Positions 26,515-38,319 of a stretch of DNA of 64,000 nucleotides are shown piece after piece. The notes under the pieces are model-generated. The model did not search any database, was not told the origin of the DNA, and saw nothing but the letters and a program-made list of their open reading frames with translations. Location: contig JAMKCH010087969.1 in NCBI GenBank assembly GCA_023653785.1, positions 124,001-188,000 on the forward strand, read 5' to 3'. A program made the position numbers and the translations under genes. Position 1 is the first letter of the stretch, and every line of letters starts with the position of its first letter. This DNA comes from Ophioderma brevispina (taxonomy: Eukaryota; Echinodermata; Ophiuroidea; Amphilepidida; Ophiodermatidae).

Positions 26515-28152
26515 AAACTGGTTGAAGCCATAATTTGTATACTCCGAATTCAACAGGTTTACTGTCACAAAAGTACCAAACCTCAAACTGTACTTTCTTC
26601 AACACCTACCTGTCAATTAGTATTCAGAGTTGCCGTCTCTTTCTAAACACTTAAGTGATGTGACAAATACATATTTTATTTCACTTATAAATCCAAAACT
26701 TTGTTGAAAACAGTGCTGAGTAAAGTGTCTTGGTTCTGTGTCACCCGTATTTTGCTTGTGAGGAACGATATATCCATGATACTGCGCCATCCTACAAACA
26801 TTTTGTTGTTGATTCTATTTTACAGCTGGTAAATCCCAGGCACGTTGGAGTTGTCGTCTGTTTGCCCTGGGAGAGAAAACTTATTCCTAATTCTTTGTAA
26901 TATTTACACGAAAGCTGGATAAGATAGACGGTGATCAAAGTGAACGATTACTCGCTCTTTGGCTAATCAAATATGGGTGAAATCGTCTCGCTAAGGACGA
27001 AAAATAAACACAGGGCTGAGAGATGATGAGCCATTTGGAGATAGTGCCGAAAGTACTCCCCTGGTATCAAGAAATCATAAATTTGAGTTTCTATTCCTGA
27101 GCAGGTTTAAACAATACGCATTTGATCATTTTAAATTATGTATATACAGCCAATTCCTTGGAACTTTAACACCCACCACTAATCGTAGACCTACTAATCG
27201 TAACTCGCATTCATAGATCAAATATTTTCCCACCAGTAACTGAAAAGACTTAAGCGGGTTTGCCATGTGCTTCCTAAATAATTCCGTCAGTAATTTTGCT
27301 TAACAGGACTCGTATTGACACAATGTTTCGACTCGAAAAAGATTTTGCATCTTCATACGAAAGGCAAATTAATTAAAACGTCAACATTCATTTGAAAGAT
27401 GTGAAAAATGCATATATGTATCAATAATTAGCAAATAATAAAAGTTTGCTCTCGGCAGAACTATATTGGGGAAACACAATCGGTATTTTTTAAATGAACA
27501 AGTTATTGGAAAATGTAATGAACTTTTAAATTGAAATGTGTTAGTGACGTAAGCCTCATTACCTTTTAATTTAAAGAGACTCTATTACAATTATTACAAT
27601 AACGTTCCTGTTAAGAAAACCTTCATAAATGGAATTTTACTTGACAGGGTATATTTCGTAGGTTGTGCCTCATACTTTTAATAACTTAAAAATTACACAA
27701 AGAATTTGAAAATTCATAAACCCCAAATACATGCTGGATTTCCGATCTACTATTTTTTTTTTTTCATTTACGGTGTGCAATCTTAGGGCTAAGGGCTGCT
27801 TCCTTTGGATGTTATAAGCGAACTCTTAATATTGGTAGACCAATATTACTTTATGACAGAGTACTCTACGGGATTTCAAAATCACTTTCTTACAAAGATT
27901 ACTCATTGTATTTTTAGATGGATTTACTTTTTTTTTCGATCGTTGGATTTCTGATACAGGCATGAATTCTTGATGAGTTGTATTTTTTCCCATTTAAGCT
28001 CATAAGTAGCCGGTCAAGTGGTCCTGACCCATTACAGTCTTTAGTAGTTTTCTGAGGAAAATGCTGTTAATCTTGTACCGGCAATTCATATATGTCTTCG
28101 TTATCGCTTCGTCAAATCTTTCTGTATGCATGTTTTTGTACGAACCACTAGT
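26515..28152. other. Intergenic; no gene seen
   Basis: The only structure noted is a short hairpin, TAATATTGGT-AGA-CCAATATTA, at about 27826-27848. Homopolymer T and C runs are frequent toward the right end. Confidence 0.5.
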
Positions 28153-28306
28153 TTAAAGGGACGCAATTGCAAAGAAACATATTCAGACCCCCCCCCCCAT
28201 AATGAAATTGTACCCTTGCAAAACACTTCCATCCAACAAATTAAAACATTTGGGATGTTTTACATTTTGCAAACGAAAAGGAGTAACTGATATTATTTCC
28301 CTTTAA
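28153..28306. mobile_element. Possible short TTAA element
   Basis: The left end TTAAAGGGACGC and the right end TTTCCCTTTAA give a 9-10 bp inverted repeat bounded by TTAA, enclosing 154 bp with a C10 run. The ends resemble the TTAAAGG ends of the better supported elements, but the match is short and no second copy was found. Confidence 0.32.
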
Positions 28307-30429
28307 GTTCGCTTTCCTGTCTGCCACAGACGAGGCCACGAATGCTGACAGTACTGCCAGCAATTTATCAAACTTGAAAAGCTTACAGTCCATCAGCGGC
28401 ACCGGACCATTGCAATTGTATCTTTTGTTGCAATCCTGGCTTATTCACCTTTTACCTCACAGCAGGATCCGACAACATCCCGCTATTGTTATGAGTGTCC
28501 TTGTTCAAATAAGACCTCTACAACAACTTTAGTAGGGAGACATTTAAAAGGTGGAAGAGAGTTGTAAAAAGGGCGGCGTCTGTGCAATTTGATATCGGGG
28601 TTTAATTATAAGGGTTAAACAAAAATATGTTACCGGTTTAAGTTTTTCTGTTGAACGTTTTCCTGGGTGGTAGAAAGGAAATCCATGTTTAGACAAACAA
28701 CGTCTTACACGGTTCATCTATTTTTCTTGGGCAATGCGAAGTAATGTCTGTGTTTTGAATGGCACAGGAAGCGATGATCAAATGATGTTGGTGTAACCAG
28801 GCACAGCGGCCTTTGGGAAAGACTTTGGCTGGTTGCTGGCTCTTTACTTGTCGGGATTATCCATCTCTGCGACAACCATGAAGTACAATGTCTGAATGCG
28901 TTTGTGTACAAACATCTTAGAAACTGTAAATTCTGGTAAGGATGTAACCTGATTTGTCTGTGCCAAAATTTGCCATTGCCTCTTGCTGGTTTATGTTTTT
29001 ATAGAATGTAAACATTTTTTTCAAGTTCGGAAAGTGATTTCAGTAAGTTCCATTTATTTAGGGTCTGATATTTTTTTCTATGACGTTGTTTCCCTTTAAC
29101 GATGCCTTCCATTTCATCTTACACCGTTTCCAGTATACAAAGGGATGTCCATGTTGTAAGAGGTTCGGGTTGAAGGACTACAGGCACAGAACTATACAAT
29201 AATGTCCGTAGCGGCTTTGTAAAATTAATGGGTTGTTATAGATTTTATTATCAGCGAAATGGTTTGAGTTTTTTGAGTTTTTACCATATCTAGAAAGCGA
29301 CGGCGTCATTGTAGGCCCCAATCTCCTATATATAAAACAAGCCAGATTCAAATCAAAGCTTTTTATGATGACCATTCACAATCAATTTGACCCGCTTTAA
29401 GCTTAGGAATTATTTTACGCCTAGATTGGACACATGTACAATTTGTAAAGCTACGGATGAGTTCCGTTGTCTAGACAGTTGGGTGCCCTAATTCCGTTGT
29501 GAATTGTAATTCAATACTAGTCTATTGAGAGATAAACTGAAAGTCCTCATTCCATTGGGATTTAGATCCCGTGGGGGTTCTTACGTGTGCGCTTCTAAGG
29601 ACCTTATTGTTACAGATTTGCAGGCAAAAAGGATGGTGCACAAGAATTAAAGGCAAAATTGAACGACTATCATTGATTTTTAGCCAGCGGAGTGTATCAT
29701 TAAGTATAATTTGATTTATAACTTGGGACAGAGGTATAATTGAGCTTCAATATGGCATTTACAGCGAGTTCAAATCGTTCAGTAACCTCAACCATTGTCA
29801 TTACGGTAGGAATATAGGTCTTCTCCCTTATTCCTTTTTCCCTGAGAGTCCAAAAAATAAATAGAAAAACACCCAGAAGTAAGTAAAATGAGCAAAACGA
29901 TTTTTTTCAGGATAGTTTCCTAATGTTGTGCGAAAACACATATCAAACGTCCCCGAGTTTTCTCCTTGTGCTACTTAAGAAATAATGGTTAAAGTTTGTA
30001 CGGCGGTAAAACGTTCCAATTGTGTTTCAAATGTATGTCATTTTCGTGGCATGTCGTAAGGATTTAAAAAGGTTATAGATAGCACTATCGACGATTTATG
30101 GTTTATTAACTATTATCATGGAAATAACGGTTCAAAAGAGTCGAATGCTCCTTTTATTTTCAAAAGTGTGTCCATGTGTTTGTCTTGTGTATAAACTGAA
30201 TTGAATCATTTAAAATCGTTAATAACCCTATATAAACCTTAACCCCTTAATCCTCAATTAACTCAACGGGGGAACTTATGGACTTTTCTGATGTTCTGAG
30301 GCGGCAACATATCAACTATCCTGAGAAAATCAGCTATAACTTATTTATTCCCGTCTTCTGGCTTCACACACACCCTAAAGTTCCTGGACTATGATCTTCG
30401 TTGCCATTCACTTATTCGTTTATGCTGAA
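28307..30429. other. Intergenic; no gene seen
   Basis: Nothing is recognisable apart from the 20-base match at 28879-28898 to the right arm of the palindrome that hosts the 12.8-kb hAT-like element. The 65-codon minus-strand frames at 28714-28911 and 29178-29375 are unrecognised. Confidence 0.5.
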
Positions 30430-30588
30430 GGGAGTTTCCGTAAACCTGACCCATCTGACACTTTTTCTGACACACTTATGAATTCGGAAACCTTCACGGA
30501 ATAAACATGTGCTTTATTCCATGAAGGGTTTCCGAATTCATAGTGTGTCAGAAAAAAGGGGCCAATGGGTCAGGTTATGTAAACTCGC
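30430..30588. mobile_element. Fold-back MITE with 9-bp TSD, copy 1
   Basis: GAGTTTCCGTAAACCTGACCCA on the left pairs with TGGGTCAGGTTATGTAAACTC on the right. Inside, TTCGGAAACCTTCACGGAA pairs with TTCCATGAAGGGTTTCCGAA, so nearly the full 159 bp folds back. It is flanked by TATGCTGAA and TATGCTAAA (8 of 9 identical). A 9-bp duplication is usual for Mutator-like elements (established knowledge); assignment to that superfamily is inference. Confidence 0.85.
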
Positions 30589-31697
30589 TATGCTAAATCC
30601 CATCACCATTTGGTCCATTAGGTAACAAATGGTTACAATTGTAATCATTGATTTTGTATCCAACCTTTCAACACAACTTTCCTTCTATCGCCCCATTGCT
30701 ATTTGTTTCAATACCATCATTTAAATGGGAGCTAGTCCAGTAGTAGTAGACAGTAGTGTAATGTAGTAATCCAAATTTTGCCATATTGCATGGCTATATC
30801 TTTATTACGTTTTGTTCAACTTCTCATATCACTATAATGAGAACAGATTTTTCTTTCCTTTGCTCTGCCGGATGTCAAGAGGTTTGTTTTTAATAATTTG
30901 TTGTTGACCAGGTTTCATCTCTATAAGTCATGGCTGATAGGACACATTGATTATACACTTTGTTAATACCTCTTGTGGATTGTTGTAACACAATAGATCC
31001 GTTTATGTGTGATTTTGCACGGGGTAGATTGGATGATTCAATAGAAGTGGCTAGACAACGTCGCTTTCAGTTATATTGGGCTGGGAAAAGAAAATTAGTC
31101 TTCATACCAGTTGAGCAATAATTTCACTTGCTTCGTCATTTTACACAGGCCTTAGTGAATCTTCGCTCGATATAGAGCAACAATAACTGAAAACTGATCC
31201 CTTCCACTATGGCTATATTCCTTTTATAAATGTATATTCTGAATATAATCGTAAAGGGCATTTAGTTCATACCATAGGCAGATGTCATTCTAGAGGATAT
31301 AATACGTGTTCTCAAGACCCGAGATAACCTTGTTACACATCCTTCATGTAAAAGTAGACGCACTTAGCTTCAAACCAACGGCATAGACCAATTGCCTGGC
31401 CCGTCTATTATCGGCCAACGACGTATCCGCCATTGTGTGATCATGTGCCAAAAGCAGTGTTATTCAGGAACTTCGTCCGATTCCGAAGTTGAAAGTATAT
31501 GCTGTACCATATTGTTGATATTGTTATCCGCACCACTCAGTGCCTCCCAGCTGGATCAGTCTTTACATATTATTCACATGAAGACAGATAATATGAAAGT
31601 ATTTAAATACAGAAACTACAAAAGCGGTAGTGGTTTGACGTGTATGGGTAGATATTTTAGTAGGTCAGTTAAATGGCACTAATAGCTTCGTCCCCAG

Positions 31698-31877
31698 CAG
31701 TGGCGGATATAAGAGTCAGCAGTGTCAGCAGCTGCTGACAGGGCCCCCCTAAAATATTTCTCTCAGGGCCCCTAAAATATTGCTTTCAACCGGTCCCAAA
31801 AAAGGTCGCACTGTAGCAATGCTATAGGGCCCTACCCTAAGCTGCTGACAGGGCCCTTATCTTTAAATCCGCCACTG
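31698..31877. mobile_element. hAT-type MITE with perfect 8-bp TSD
   Basis: The ends are CAGTGGCGGATATAAG and CTTTAAATCCGCCACTG. GTCCCCAG occurs directly outside both ends (31690-31697 and 31878-31885). A CAGTGGCGGAT terminus with an 8-bp duplication is diagnostic of hAT MITEs. The interior repeats GCTGCTGACAGGGCCC twice and is GC-rich compared with its surroundings. At 180 bp it is non-autonomous. Confidence 0.92.
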
Positions 31878-31885
31878 GTCCCCAG

Positions 31886-32446
31886 AACCCCAGATTTTTC
31901 CGGAAGTGGTCAAAATTTCAGTGTTAGCAGAAAGCTACTATATTTCTCATTTACCCTGTGAAATCTTAAAGCTAAAAGTAGTTCGTTGCGGATGGTTTGA
32001 GCGAAAATGTGCCCCTTTTGCTCGACCAATATCAACTTTACACAGTAATCTATGGGCTACAACAAATTACATAATTAGCTCTCACATCAAAACGGATTGA
32101 AATATCGGTAAAAAAATTTATGTATGGAGATTTTTGGTCAAGGCCATTCAATCAAGATTTGAAAAATTATGTTCTTCAATCGAGCCATTCCCCTTAACAA
32201 TTTCTACTTAGAATGATACACCAATTTACTCCCACCGACTTCGTCTGGGGTTCAGACGACAGGCCAAGGTTATCCTTTGAGCAGACTTCTGAGGCTACTC
32301 TCCAAGTATAACTTGCCTAGGAGCACCCTTTGTATATACAAACAATTATATTGCAATAAAAGCTGTCATCAACCCGTCTCTTACGCTTCTTCGGGCTGAA
32401 TACAATTTGATGTTGCCGAGATACTTACGCTGACCTTTAAAATGTG
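31886..32446. other. No recognisable feature
   Basis: This stretch holds one 64-codon unrecognised frame and no repeat boundary. Confidence 0.5.
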
Positions 32447-32502
32447 TTTTAAGTAATGCTGTCATTCCTTTTTCCGATATTTGCCAGTAGCATTACTTAA
32501 AA
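32447..32502. repeat. 14-bp perfect hairpin
   Basis: TTTTAAGTAATGCT (32447-32460) is exactly mirrored by AGCATTACTTAAAA (32489-32502) across a 28-bp loop. It may be a tiny MITE remnant. No TSD is visible. Confidence 0.7.
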
Positions 32503-33179
32503 TTTTTAGAAGTAAAATTGTACCAACACTTCTTGCCGAGAAGAAAAACACGTTTTGGCTATATATTTGCTATATTATCTCGGTCTTATTACAGAAGATA
32601 TAGCCAATTTATTGATGATGTTTGGGCTTTTTATTTTAACTCACGTGTTGATTCAGTGTACGCATACTGAAGAGTAATCCAAACGATTCGTGAAAAAATT
32701 GCAATAAATGGCGCCAAAATTCCCTGATTGAATGGGTGAATTTCTCATTTGATAGCCGTCAGCTTGGCATTGTTATACCTTTGACCATGAAATGTATCAG
32801 TTTCTTCGTTTAGTCGTGTGTGATACTTACACAGGAGAAAGCATCAGTGTGATATCATGCATAAACTATGGATAACAATTTTGTTACACTTTATCGTCTC
32901 ATGAACAGTTTCACGAAACTATTGAAATTAACAGATTGGTTGAACGATTCCCAGAATGCACTATGGTTTGAACATTACACCACCCTGTGGTTATGTAATT
33001 TTACATAATATGTCATTTCGTCAGGATTTAAATTTGGATTTTATTTATAATTTATTGAAAACAACTTGGTCTAGCGATTACGCGACCTTTCTGTGAGCGG
33101 TGTGCAAATTGAAATACCGACACCCTATTGATTGTTTCGGGTCATTCCAAATTTAACAAAGCGGTGTCGCAGGTTATTA

Positions 33180-33420
33180 TAGAGGTCTTCCACCTCTCGG
33201 ATTAACGGCCATCTTGTCGGGAATGGCAACAAAGTCCATTCCAAATTTCTGGAGACTTTTTATCTAAAGAACAACATGGCATGTTTGATATGCATGCATT
33301 GTATGCATAAAAGTATGGGTCACACTTGAGGTCGGGTATTAAATTGATCTGAATGACGAATACTACGGGAACTAACACCTTTTGTTATAGGTTATGCATG
33401 AGTGAGGTGAAAAACCTCTA
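33180..33420 (-). mobile_element. 240-bp TA-flanked inverted-repeat element, copy 1
   Basis: The ends TAGAGGTCTTCCACCT and AGGTGAAAAACCTCTA form an inverted repeat bounded by TA. The interior is shared, in reverse orientation, with 38035-38284. Shared blocks include TCCATTCCAAATTTCTGGAG, AAGATGGCCG (here CGGCCATCTT) and the block GTATTCGTCATTCAG (here its reverse complement). The TA boundary would fit Tc1/mariner-like or other TA-targeting MITEs (inference). Confidence 0.75.
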
Positions 33421-33493
33421 TTCCACTCGATTACTCTAGATCAATATAGGACAATCAGCAACGTAAGTGCATTGTAGAAATTGCAAAACCAGA

Positions 33494-33692
33494 CACTATG
33501 AGTTACAATATGCTCATCCACCAAGGACACAGTTTAGTGGGTTGTACTAGTACAACATTGACATGAACTGACCTTGTGATCTGGGTATCATATATCATAC
33601 CCAAAAACCAGGGGGTGTATTTTCTAAATACACTGGCGAATGGAGGATACTGAACTTTGCCAAGCAAATCAAGATTTTACTAGCTCATAGTG
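33494..33692 (-). mobile_element. CACTA-type MITE, copy 2 (TSD AGA)
   Basis: The termini are CACTATGAGTTAC and TAGCTCATAGTG, with AGA directly outside both ends. It is in reverse orientation relative to the copies at 17518 and 49776, sharing GGGTATCATATATCATACCC and CATCCACCAAGGACAC. At 199 bp it is non-autonomous. Confidence 0.88.
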
Positions 33693-33837
33693 AGAATGGA
33701 TAGTTTGTGGGCTGAAAGTTTCGGGTCCTAGGCGATTGTTGTTCTTGGCCACAGGTGAGAAATGCGCATTACCCATGATACATAGCGGACTCGGTTCCAA
33801 GACACCTATTAACATGTGCGCACATAGTCATTGCATT

Positions 33838-33933
33838 GGCCTACAACAAAACACCGACAATACACACAACGTCAATGTTGTAATTGTAAAAGCCAACATG
33901 TCAGCGCCCTACATGGTACAGTGCACAAGAAAG
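33838..33933. repeat. Repeat segment shared with 55362-55467
   Basis: The order CCTACAACAAAACACC, ACACACAACGT, AATTGTAAA, GCGCCCTACATGG, GTGCACAAGA is matched at 55362-55467. The match resumes after the inserted family E element, where GGGGTTAGCAATC (34086 on) corresponds to GGGCTAGTAATC. The 55-kb copy is therefore a related empty site. Confidence 0.72.
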
Positions 33934-34079
33934 GGTAGCGTTCTTAGAAGTACCATGGAGCCAATGAGGTATTGCCATTCATTCCGTCAAGCGCTACTGC
34001 ACAACGTTATACAGCTCATGTCAGAATCAATTGTAATACCTCATTTGCATCCATGGGACTTCTATATGAAACGTCTACC
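33934..34079. mobile_element. Inverted-repeat MITE, family E copy 2 (8-bp TSD)
   Basis: It begins GGTAGCGTTCTTAGAAGT (an eroded form of the terminal repeat) and ends ACTTCTATATGAAACGTCTACC. The interior matches 26363-26514 in reverse: GAGGTATTGCCATT and GAATCAATTGTAATACC. CAAGAAAG precedes it and CAAGAAGG follows (7 of 8 identical), and the paralogous segment at 55449 carries a single CAAAAAGG. An 8-bp duplication would fit hAT, but the GGTAG end is atypical. Confidence 0.82.
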
Positions 34080-34156
34080 CAAGAAGGGGTTAGCAATCCT
34101 ACATTGAAAACATGTGTGGATGACTTGGTGTACTTGTTATTCAAAACCTTCCCATA

Positions 34157-34717
34157 TACACTGCAAAAACTGGGGTGTTAAAATTTAACACCAAGTCGGT
34201 TGTCACGCTTGTGGTGTTAGTTTCTGGTGTTGAAATTTAGGATTTAACACCACTCGGTGTTGCTACATAATTTTAATTATGGATGTTGGTGTTCTATTTA
34301 TAATTTGTTAGAGGCAAGCAGTTATAATAGAAGCACAAAATAACGAATTAATAATTTTCTAACTAAAATATCACACGTTCCAATATCAATGTTAACACCA
34401 AAGTTTGGTTGTTAATTAACAAACACCAGAGGGAGGGGTCCCGTATTGACTCCAGGAGAGTGTTAAATTACACCAGTAGTGTCAATATGACACCCGGCAG
34501 TGTTAAAAAAAAATGATTAACACCATATGTGGTGTAAAATTAACACCAAGCAGTTGTCGTAGCATTGACATTGTAACACCAAAATTCGGTGTTATATAAC
34601 ACTAACATGGTCTGTGGAATCTAACCCAGTGGGTTGTGGTCCAATATTGACTCCGGGATGGTGTTAAAATTAACACCCATGGTGTTAAAGTTAACACTTC
34701 CAGTTTTTTGCAGTGTA
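34157..34717. mobile_element. TA-flanked element packed with GGTGTTA/TAACACC motifs
   Basis: The ends are TACACTGCAAAAACTGG and the mirrored CCAGTTTTTTGCAGTGTA, adjacent to TA on both sides. About twenty GTGTTA or TAACAC motifs in both orientations fill the 561 bp. An internal direct duplication of about 205 bp (TATTGACTCC near 34442 and 34650) is present. No coding frame was found. Repeated subterminal motifs are transposase-binding arrays in several DNA transposon superfamilies; which one applies here is not determined. Confidence 0.83.
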
Positions 34718-36648
34718 CGTATTGTATCTGTTCAGCTGTTCAAGTTCAATATAAATTGTTTGTTAATACAATGTAAGTCCTGTTGTCGTTGATGCAGCTT
34801 GTCTTTGGCAAACTTAAAGCAAGTCACTTGTAAAGTGCAAAGGATTTCCCTTTTCGTTCCTCAGTACTCATCTAGTTATGAAGCTAGCTCGACTGGCGTG
34901 TCATACGTTACGGCCCCCAGCACAATTCATTTCAATTTTTAATGGAGGTATAAGTGTCATTTCAAGATTTATTTTTGCAAGAGGTCATCTTCAAACAACC
35001 ACAACTACATAATACCTTCAAGCGCTTCCGTACAATTTCGATATGAGAACTAAGTTTGATATTTTGCACAAAATGAAAGAGCAGTTTAGTACTCGTGAGG
35101 TTTGGTATTTAAATAAGGTATAATCAGACGACGGAACTGCTATAAGAATATTAAAGGATAGGATGGTTTGTCTTTTTAGTGCCTCTAAGGAATAACCAGA
35201 GTTAAGTGATGTCAGGCATTTTAAATTGCAATTTCGATTTTTCAATAATTTGCGCTTCTGTTATTTTCTTCCGGTTGTTCTTTTAAGAGTCACAAAAAGT
35301 AACGGATATTTCTATAAGAGAGATTGTCAAATGCAAATTCTTGGTATCCTCAAGTAAATTTGTCATTTGATCTTAATGGTAATTTCGGTGCGGTCATATA
35401 AGGACAAAACTGAAACTTGACCGTAACCACTGGGTACTTGAATAAATAGGTCGCAGTTGCCACGCACTGTAATGACTCTTTTTCTGTTGTTTTCGAAAGA
35501 GAGCCTGCAATGGTAAGATCGCCATATGTAGTTCGATCATCGATGACCATACGATTCAATGACAGATTTCTTTCCATGCACTGATTAGTATTAATATTTT
35601 TAAATTTTTTTCTTGGGGTGTACTAAATTTGCGGAAGCTATTCGTTTGTTAGAATTCATTGTTTGTTATATCTGCGTGTAATATTGACCTATTTGTTCAA
35701 GTATCTTAGTAGAAATTCGCGGGTGTCACGTTTAGTATCATACATGTTGCGAGCCCACAATCCTTTGAATTTCGCTTACACCGTTCGGTAGCAATTTGCG
35801 TTCATGTGAGCCTTCTTTTATTGTTAATGAGCAAACAGTATCACTTGAAGGCAGAGATGTATTTGTTTCGAGCGCAAGGTCACTATTGCTGTAAGGCAAA
35901 GATATCAAGTTCGCCCTTGTATTTCATACTATTTCTTTGCTTACACAAGTAGATGGGCAGTAAGCAATCATGATCTAGGTGTAATTTCTGCAGATTTCGT
36001 GTAGGTTCCTCCGTATATCTTGCATGTACTAGTTTACAAATAGTTGTCAGGAGCAGACCAACTTGACAAATGCTTGATCTGATTTTTTTTTTAAAGAGAT
36101 GGTGAAGAAATTTCATTGAGGAAAATCTGCTCTACACGAACAAAATTGATTGCTCTGAAGCAGAATTTTAAAATGGTGCAGTAGCGCCGTGGTAGAACAT
36201 TTAATATTCCAGATGCAAGATAATTATATTTTGATTGAAATACTAGTTAACATCAGCAATCTACCATTTTCAATTGAAAGTACAGTAGGCCATTACAGGC
36301 ATCGATAATCAGGTGATAGTCGCCACATGTGTGTATTGTAAAATTGAGAAAACCTGACACATTCCCTTGATTTCAGTTATGCACTTTTTGCAGTTTTGCT
36401 CTGTTTGATGTGCTTGTAGTTGATCATAAAAGTGCGCTAACGCGCTGACTTCAATTTAACGTAGGTTTCAAACAAAATGTCTTGTGGTTAAAAAAGGAAC
36501 AGAATGAAGAAATATTGCCGTATGTGCAGATTTATTACGACATTCTTGTCTATGGAGATCTTCATGTTCAGCATTGTTCAGGAAAATCGGCATTGCCGAC
36601 GTTGTATCACTTCAATAGTCAATAGACATTTTTTGCACTTTCCAAGAA
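34718..36648. other. Intergenic; no gene seen
   Basis: Several 75-codon minus-strand frames (35018-35245, 35350-35577, 35883-36116) are spaced along this stretch. None shows a motif, and no acceptor-donor pairing joins them convincingly. Confidence 0.45.
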
Positions 36649-36744
36649 TCACGGAGTGGGCCCTTCCTTGCTTTGGGGGAATTTGCCCCTAGCTCTAACA
36701 AAAAAATAACGCTACCTCTTTGTGGCGGTGATCGTCAGGTTGGC

Positions 36745-36775
<31 letters not shown>

Positions 36776-36797
36776 AGGGACGTTAGGGATATAGTGT
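36649..36797 (+). repeat. Diverged repeat shared with 46154-46278
   Basis: TCACGGAG(T/C)GGGCCC, CCCCTAGC(T/A)CTAACAA, AACGCTACCTC, ATCGTCA and GTTAGGGATAT occur in this order at both places. This copy has gained a T28 run at 36748-36775 and lacks the left terminal repeat seen in the other copy. Confidence 0.75.
36748..36775. repeat. Poly-T run of 28
   Basis: This is an uninterrupted T tract inside the diverged repeat. It is absent from the related copy at 46 kb, so it probably arose by slippage or insertion after the copies separated. Confidence 0.9.
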
Positions 36798-38034
36798 GCC
36801 CAATAGAAAATCAGTAACGATCGATTAAAACATGTGATGAATTATTGAACAGAATATAACTAAAAGGTTTATTTGTTTTATTCATTGCATACTTTTTTCA
36901 TGACACTATGTACTACGTATCATCATGGCCTTTCATTTTCTGGGGATCATTGCGGGCAGATCAAAACGGCGGCAATGTAACGGAATATGTTAAAATTAAA
37001 AAAATCAAAATAATGATATTACAATTTTTTACTAATACAGACATATACATATAGATATATAGATATTTTAGCCTGGCAATCGCTTTTCCTATCATTTGCC
37101 GCAATAGATTTCTATTTTCAAATGACTAACAAAACCAACAAAACAGCGACATTGTAACAAACTTTTTTTTTTCTCTCAAGGCAAAAGCAAAGCCCCGGGA
37201 TTAAAAACAAAGAGCTGACTTAGAAACACTTTCAGTAAGAGGTTTTTCTCAAAATTCGTATCCCTTTGAAACCCCTGCACAAATCATTGTCTGCAGTTTT
37301 TTTTAATGTATGACTGGCCAAATGCACGATTCCTCCTTTCAAACGCCGGTCATTAAAAAGGAATATAAACTTCAAGAACAATCAAACGCAAGGACAGACG
37401 TTACACACTCTTTCGTTAATTTAATTTCCCGCCAATTTCAAGAAAATGGCCTAGCCCAAATAAGGTCGTTGAATATATTTGGCGCTCAAAGTGGATTAAA
37501 GAGGAAGGAAATAAGGGGAAATTCCTCCTCATATTCACGTGTGGTTTTCAGAAAAGGTTGATCATAATTTTTAAAGAGAAAATATTAAAGTTTTTTCTGA
37601 TAGAATTGGGTACACCTTTCTAACAACAGGATGAAAAGGAAGAAGAGCAAAGGAAATATGAAAAATGAAACGAAAGCGATAACCGGATGTTTGGCAACTC
37701 AATTATTTGTGAGTGGATGTGCAGAACCAAAGAAATGTTGGGTGGTGATCGCACAGAGACTGCAATAGTAGTTTTAAGCCGTTCATTCACTGAGTGAAAG
37801 TACAATAATAATGGTGTTATCCGAACGCAATTTCCCGGTGTGTTAAATCATCTATAATAGTTGACTGGACTTTTGTTTGTCCTACAGATCATCCAAGTAT
37901 GCGACGAATACAATACGTGCACCTGGTTCATCTGAATATTCGTATTTCTTCAGGTGATTCTGTTGTATTGTCTTGGGTTCTGGAAGACTGATATTACCAA
38001 GTTAACCTATTGACCTCCTGTGCAAACGCCCTAA
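36798..38034. other. Intergenic; no gene seen
   Basis: An ATAGATATATAGATAT-type microsatellite lies near 37045-37068. An 83-codon frame at 37310-37561 is unrecognised. Confidence 0.5.
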
Positions 38035-38284
38035 TAGGGGTCTTTCACCTCACTTATGCATAACCTATAACAAAAGGTGTTAGTTCCCGTAGTATTCGTC
38101 ATTCAGGTCAATTTAATACCCGACCTCAAAGTACTTGTGCTATTCAAAGTGTGACCCATACGTTTATGCATACATGTCCAACATGCATGTCTTTCTTTAG
38201 ATTTAGAAAGTCTCCAGAAATTTGGAATGGACTTTGCCATTCCTGGCAAGATGGCCGCTAATCCGAAAGGTGGAAGACCCTTTA
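38035..38284 (+). mobile_element. 240-bp TA-flanked inverted-repeat element, copy 2
   Basis: The left end TAGGGGTCTTTCACCTCAC and the right end GGTGGAAGACCCTTTA form the inverted repeat. The interior matches 33180-33420 in the opposite orientation with few changes, for example CCTATAACAAAAGGTGTTAG and CCCGTAGTATTCGTCATTCA. Confidence 0.75.
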
Positions 38285-38319
38285 TAGATATCGGGCTACA
38301 TTGTTGCAATTTTACGCAA

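Noticed and set aside
28153..29103. Longer TTAA element ending at TTTCCCTTTAA near 29090 instead of 28306
   Set aside because: The inverted match is limited to about 9 bp at either candidate end. The shorter alternative is listed with low confidence and the longer one is not supported.
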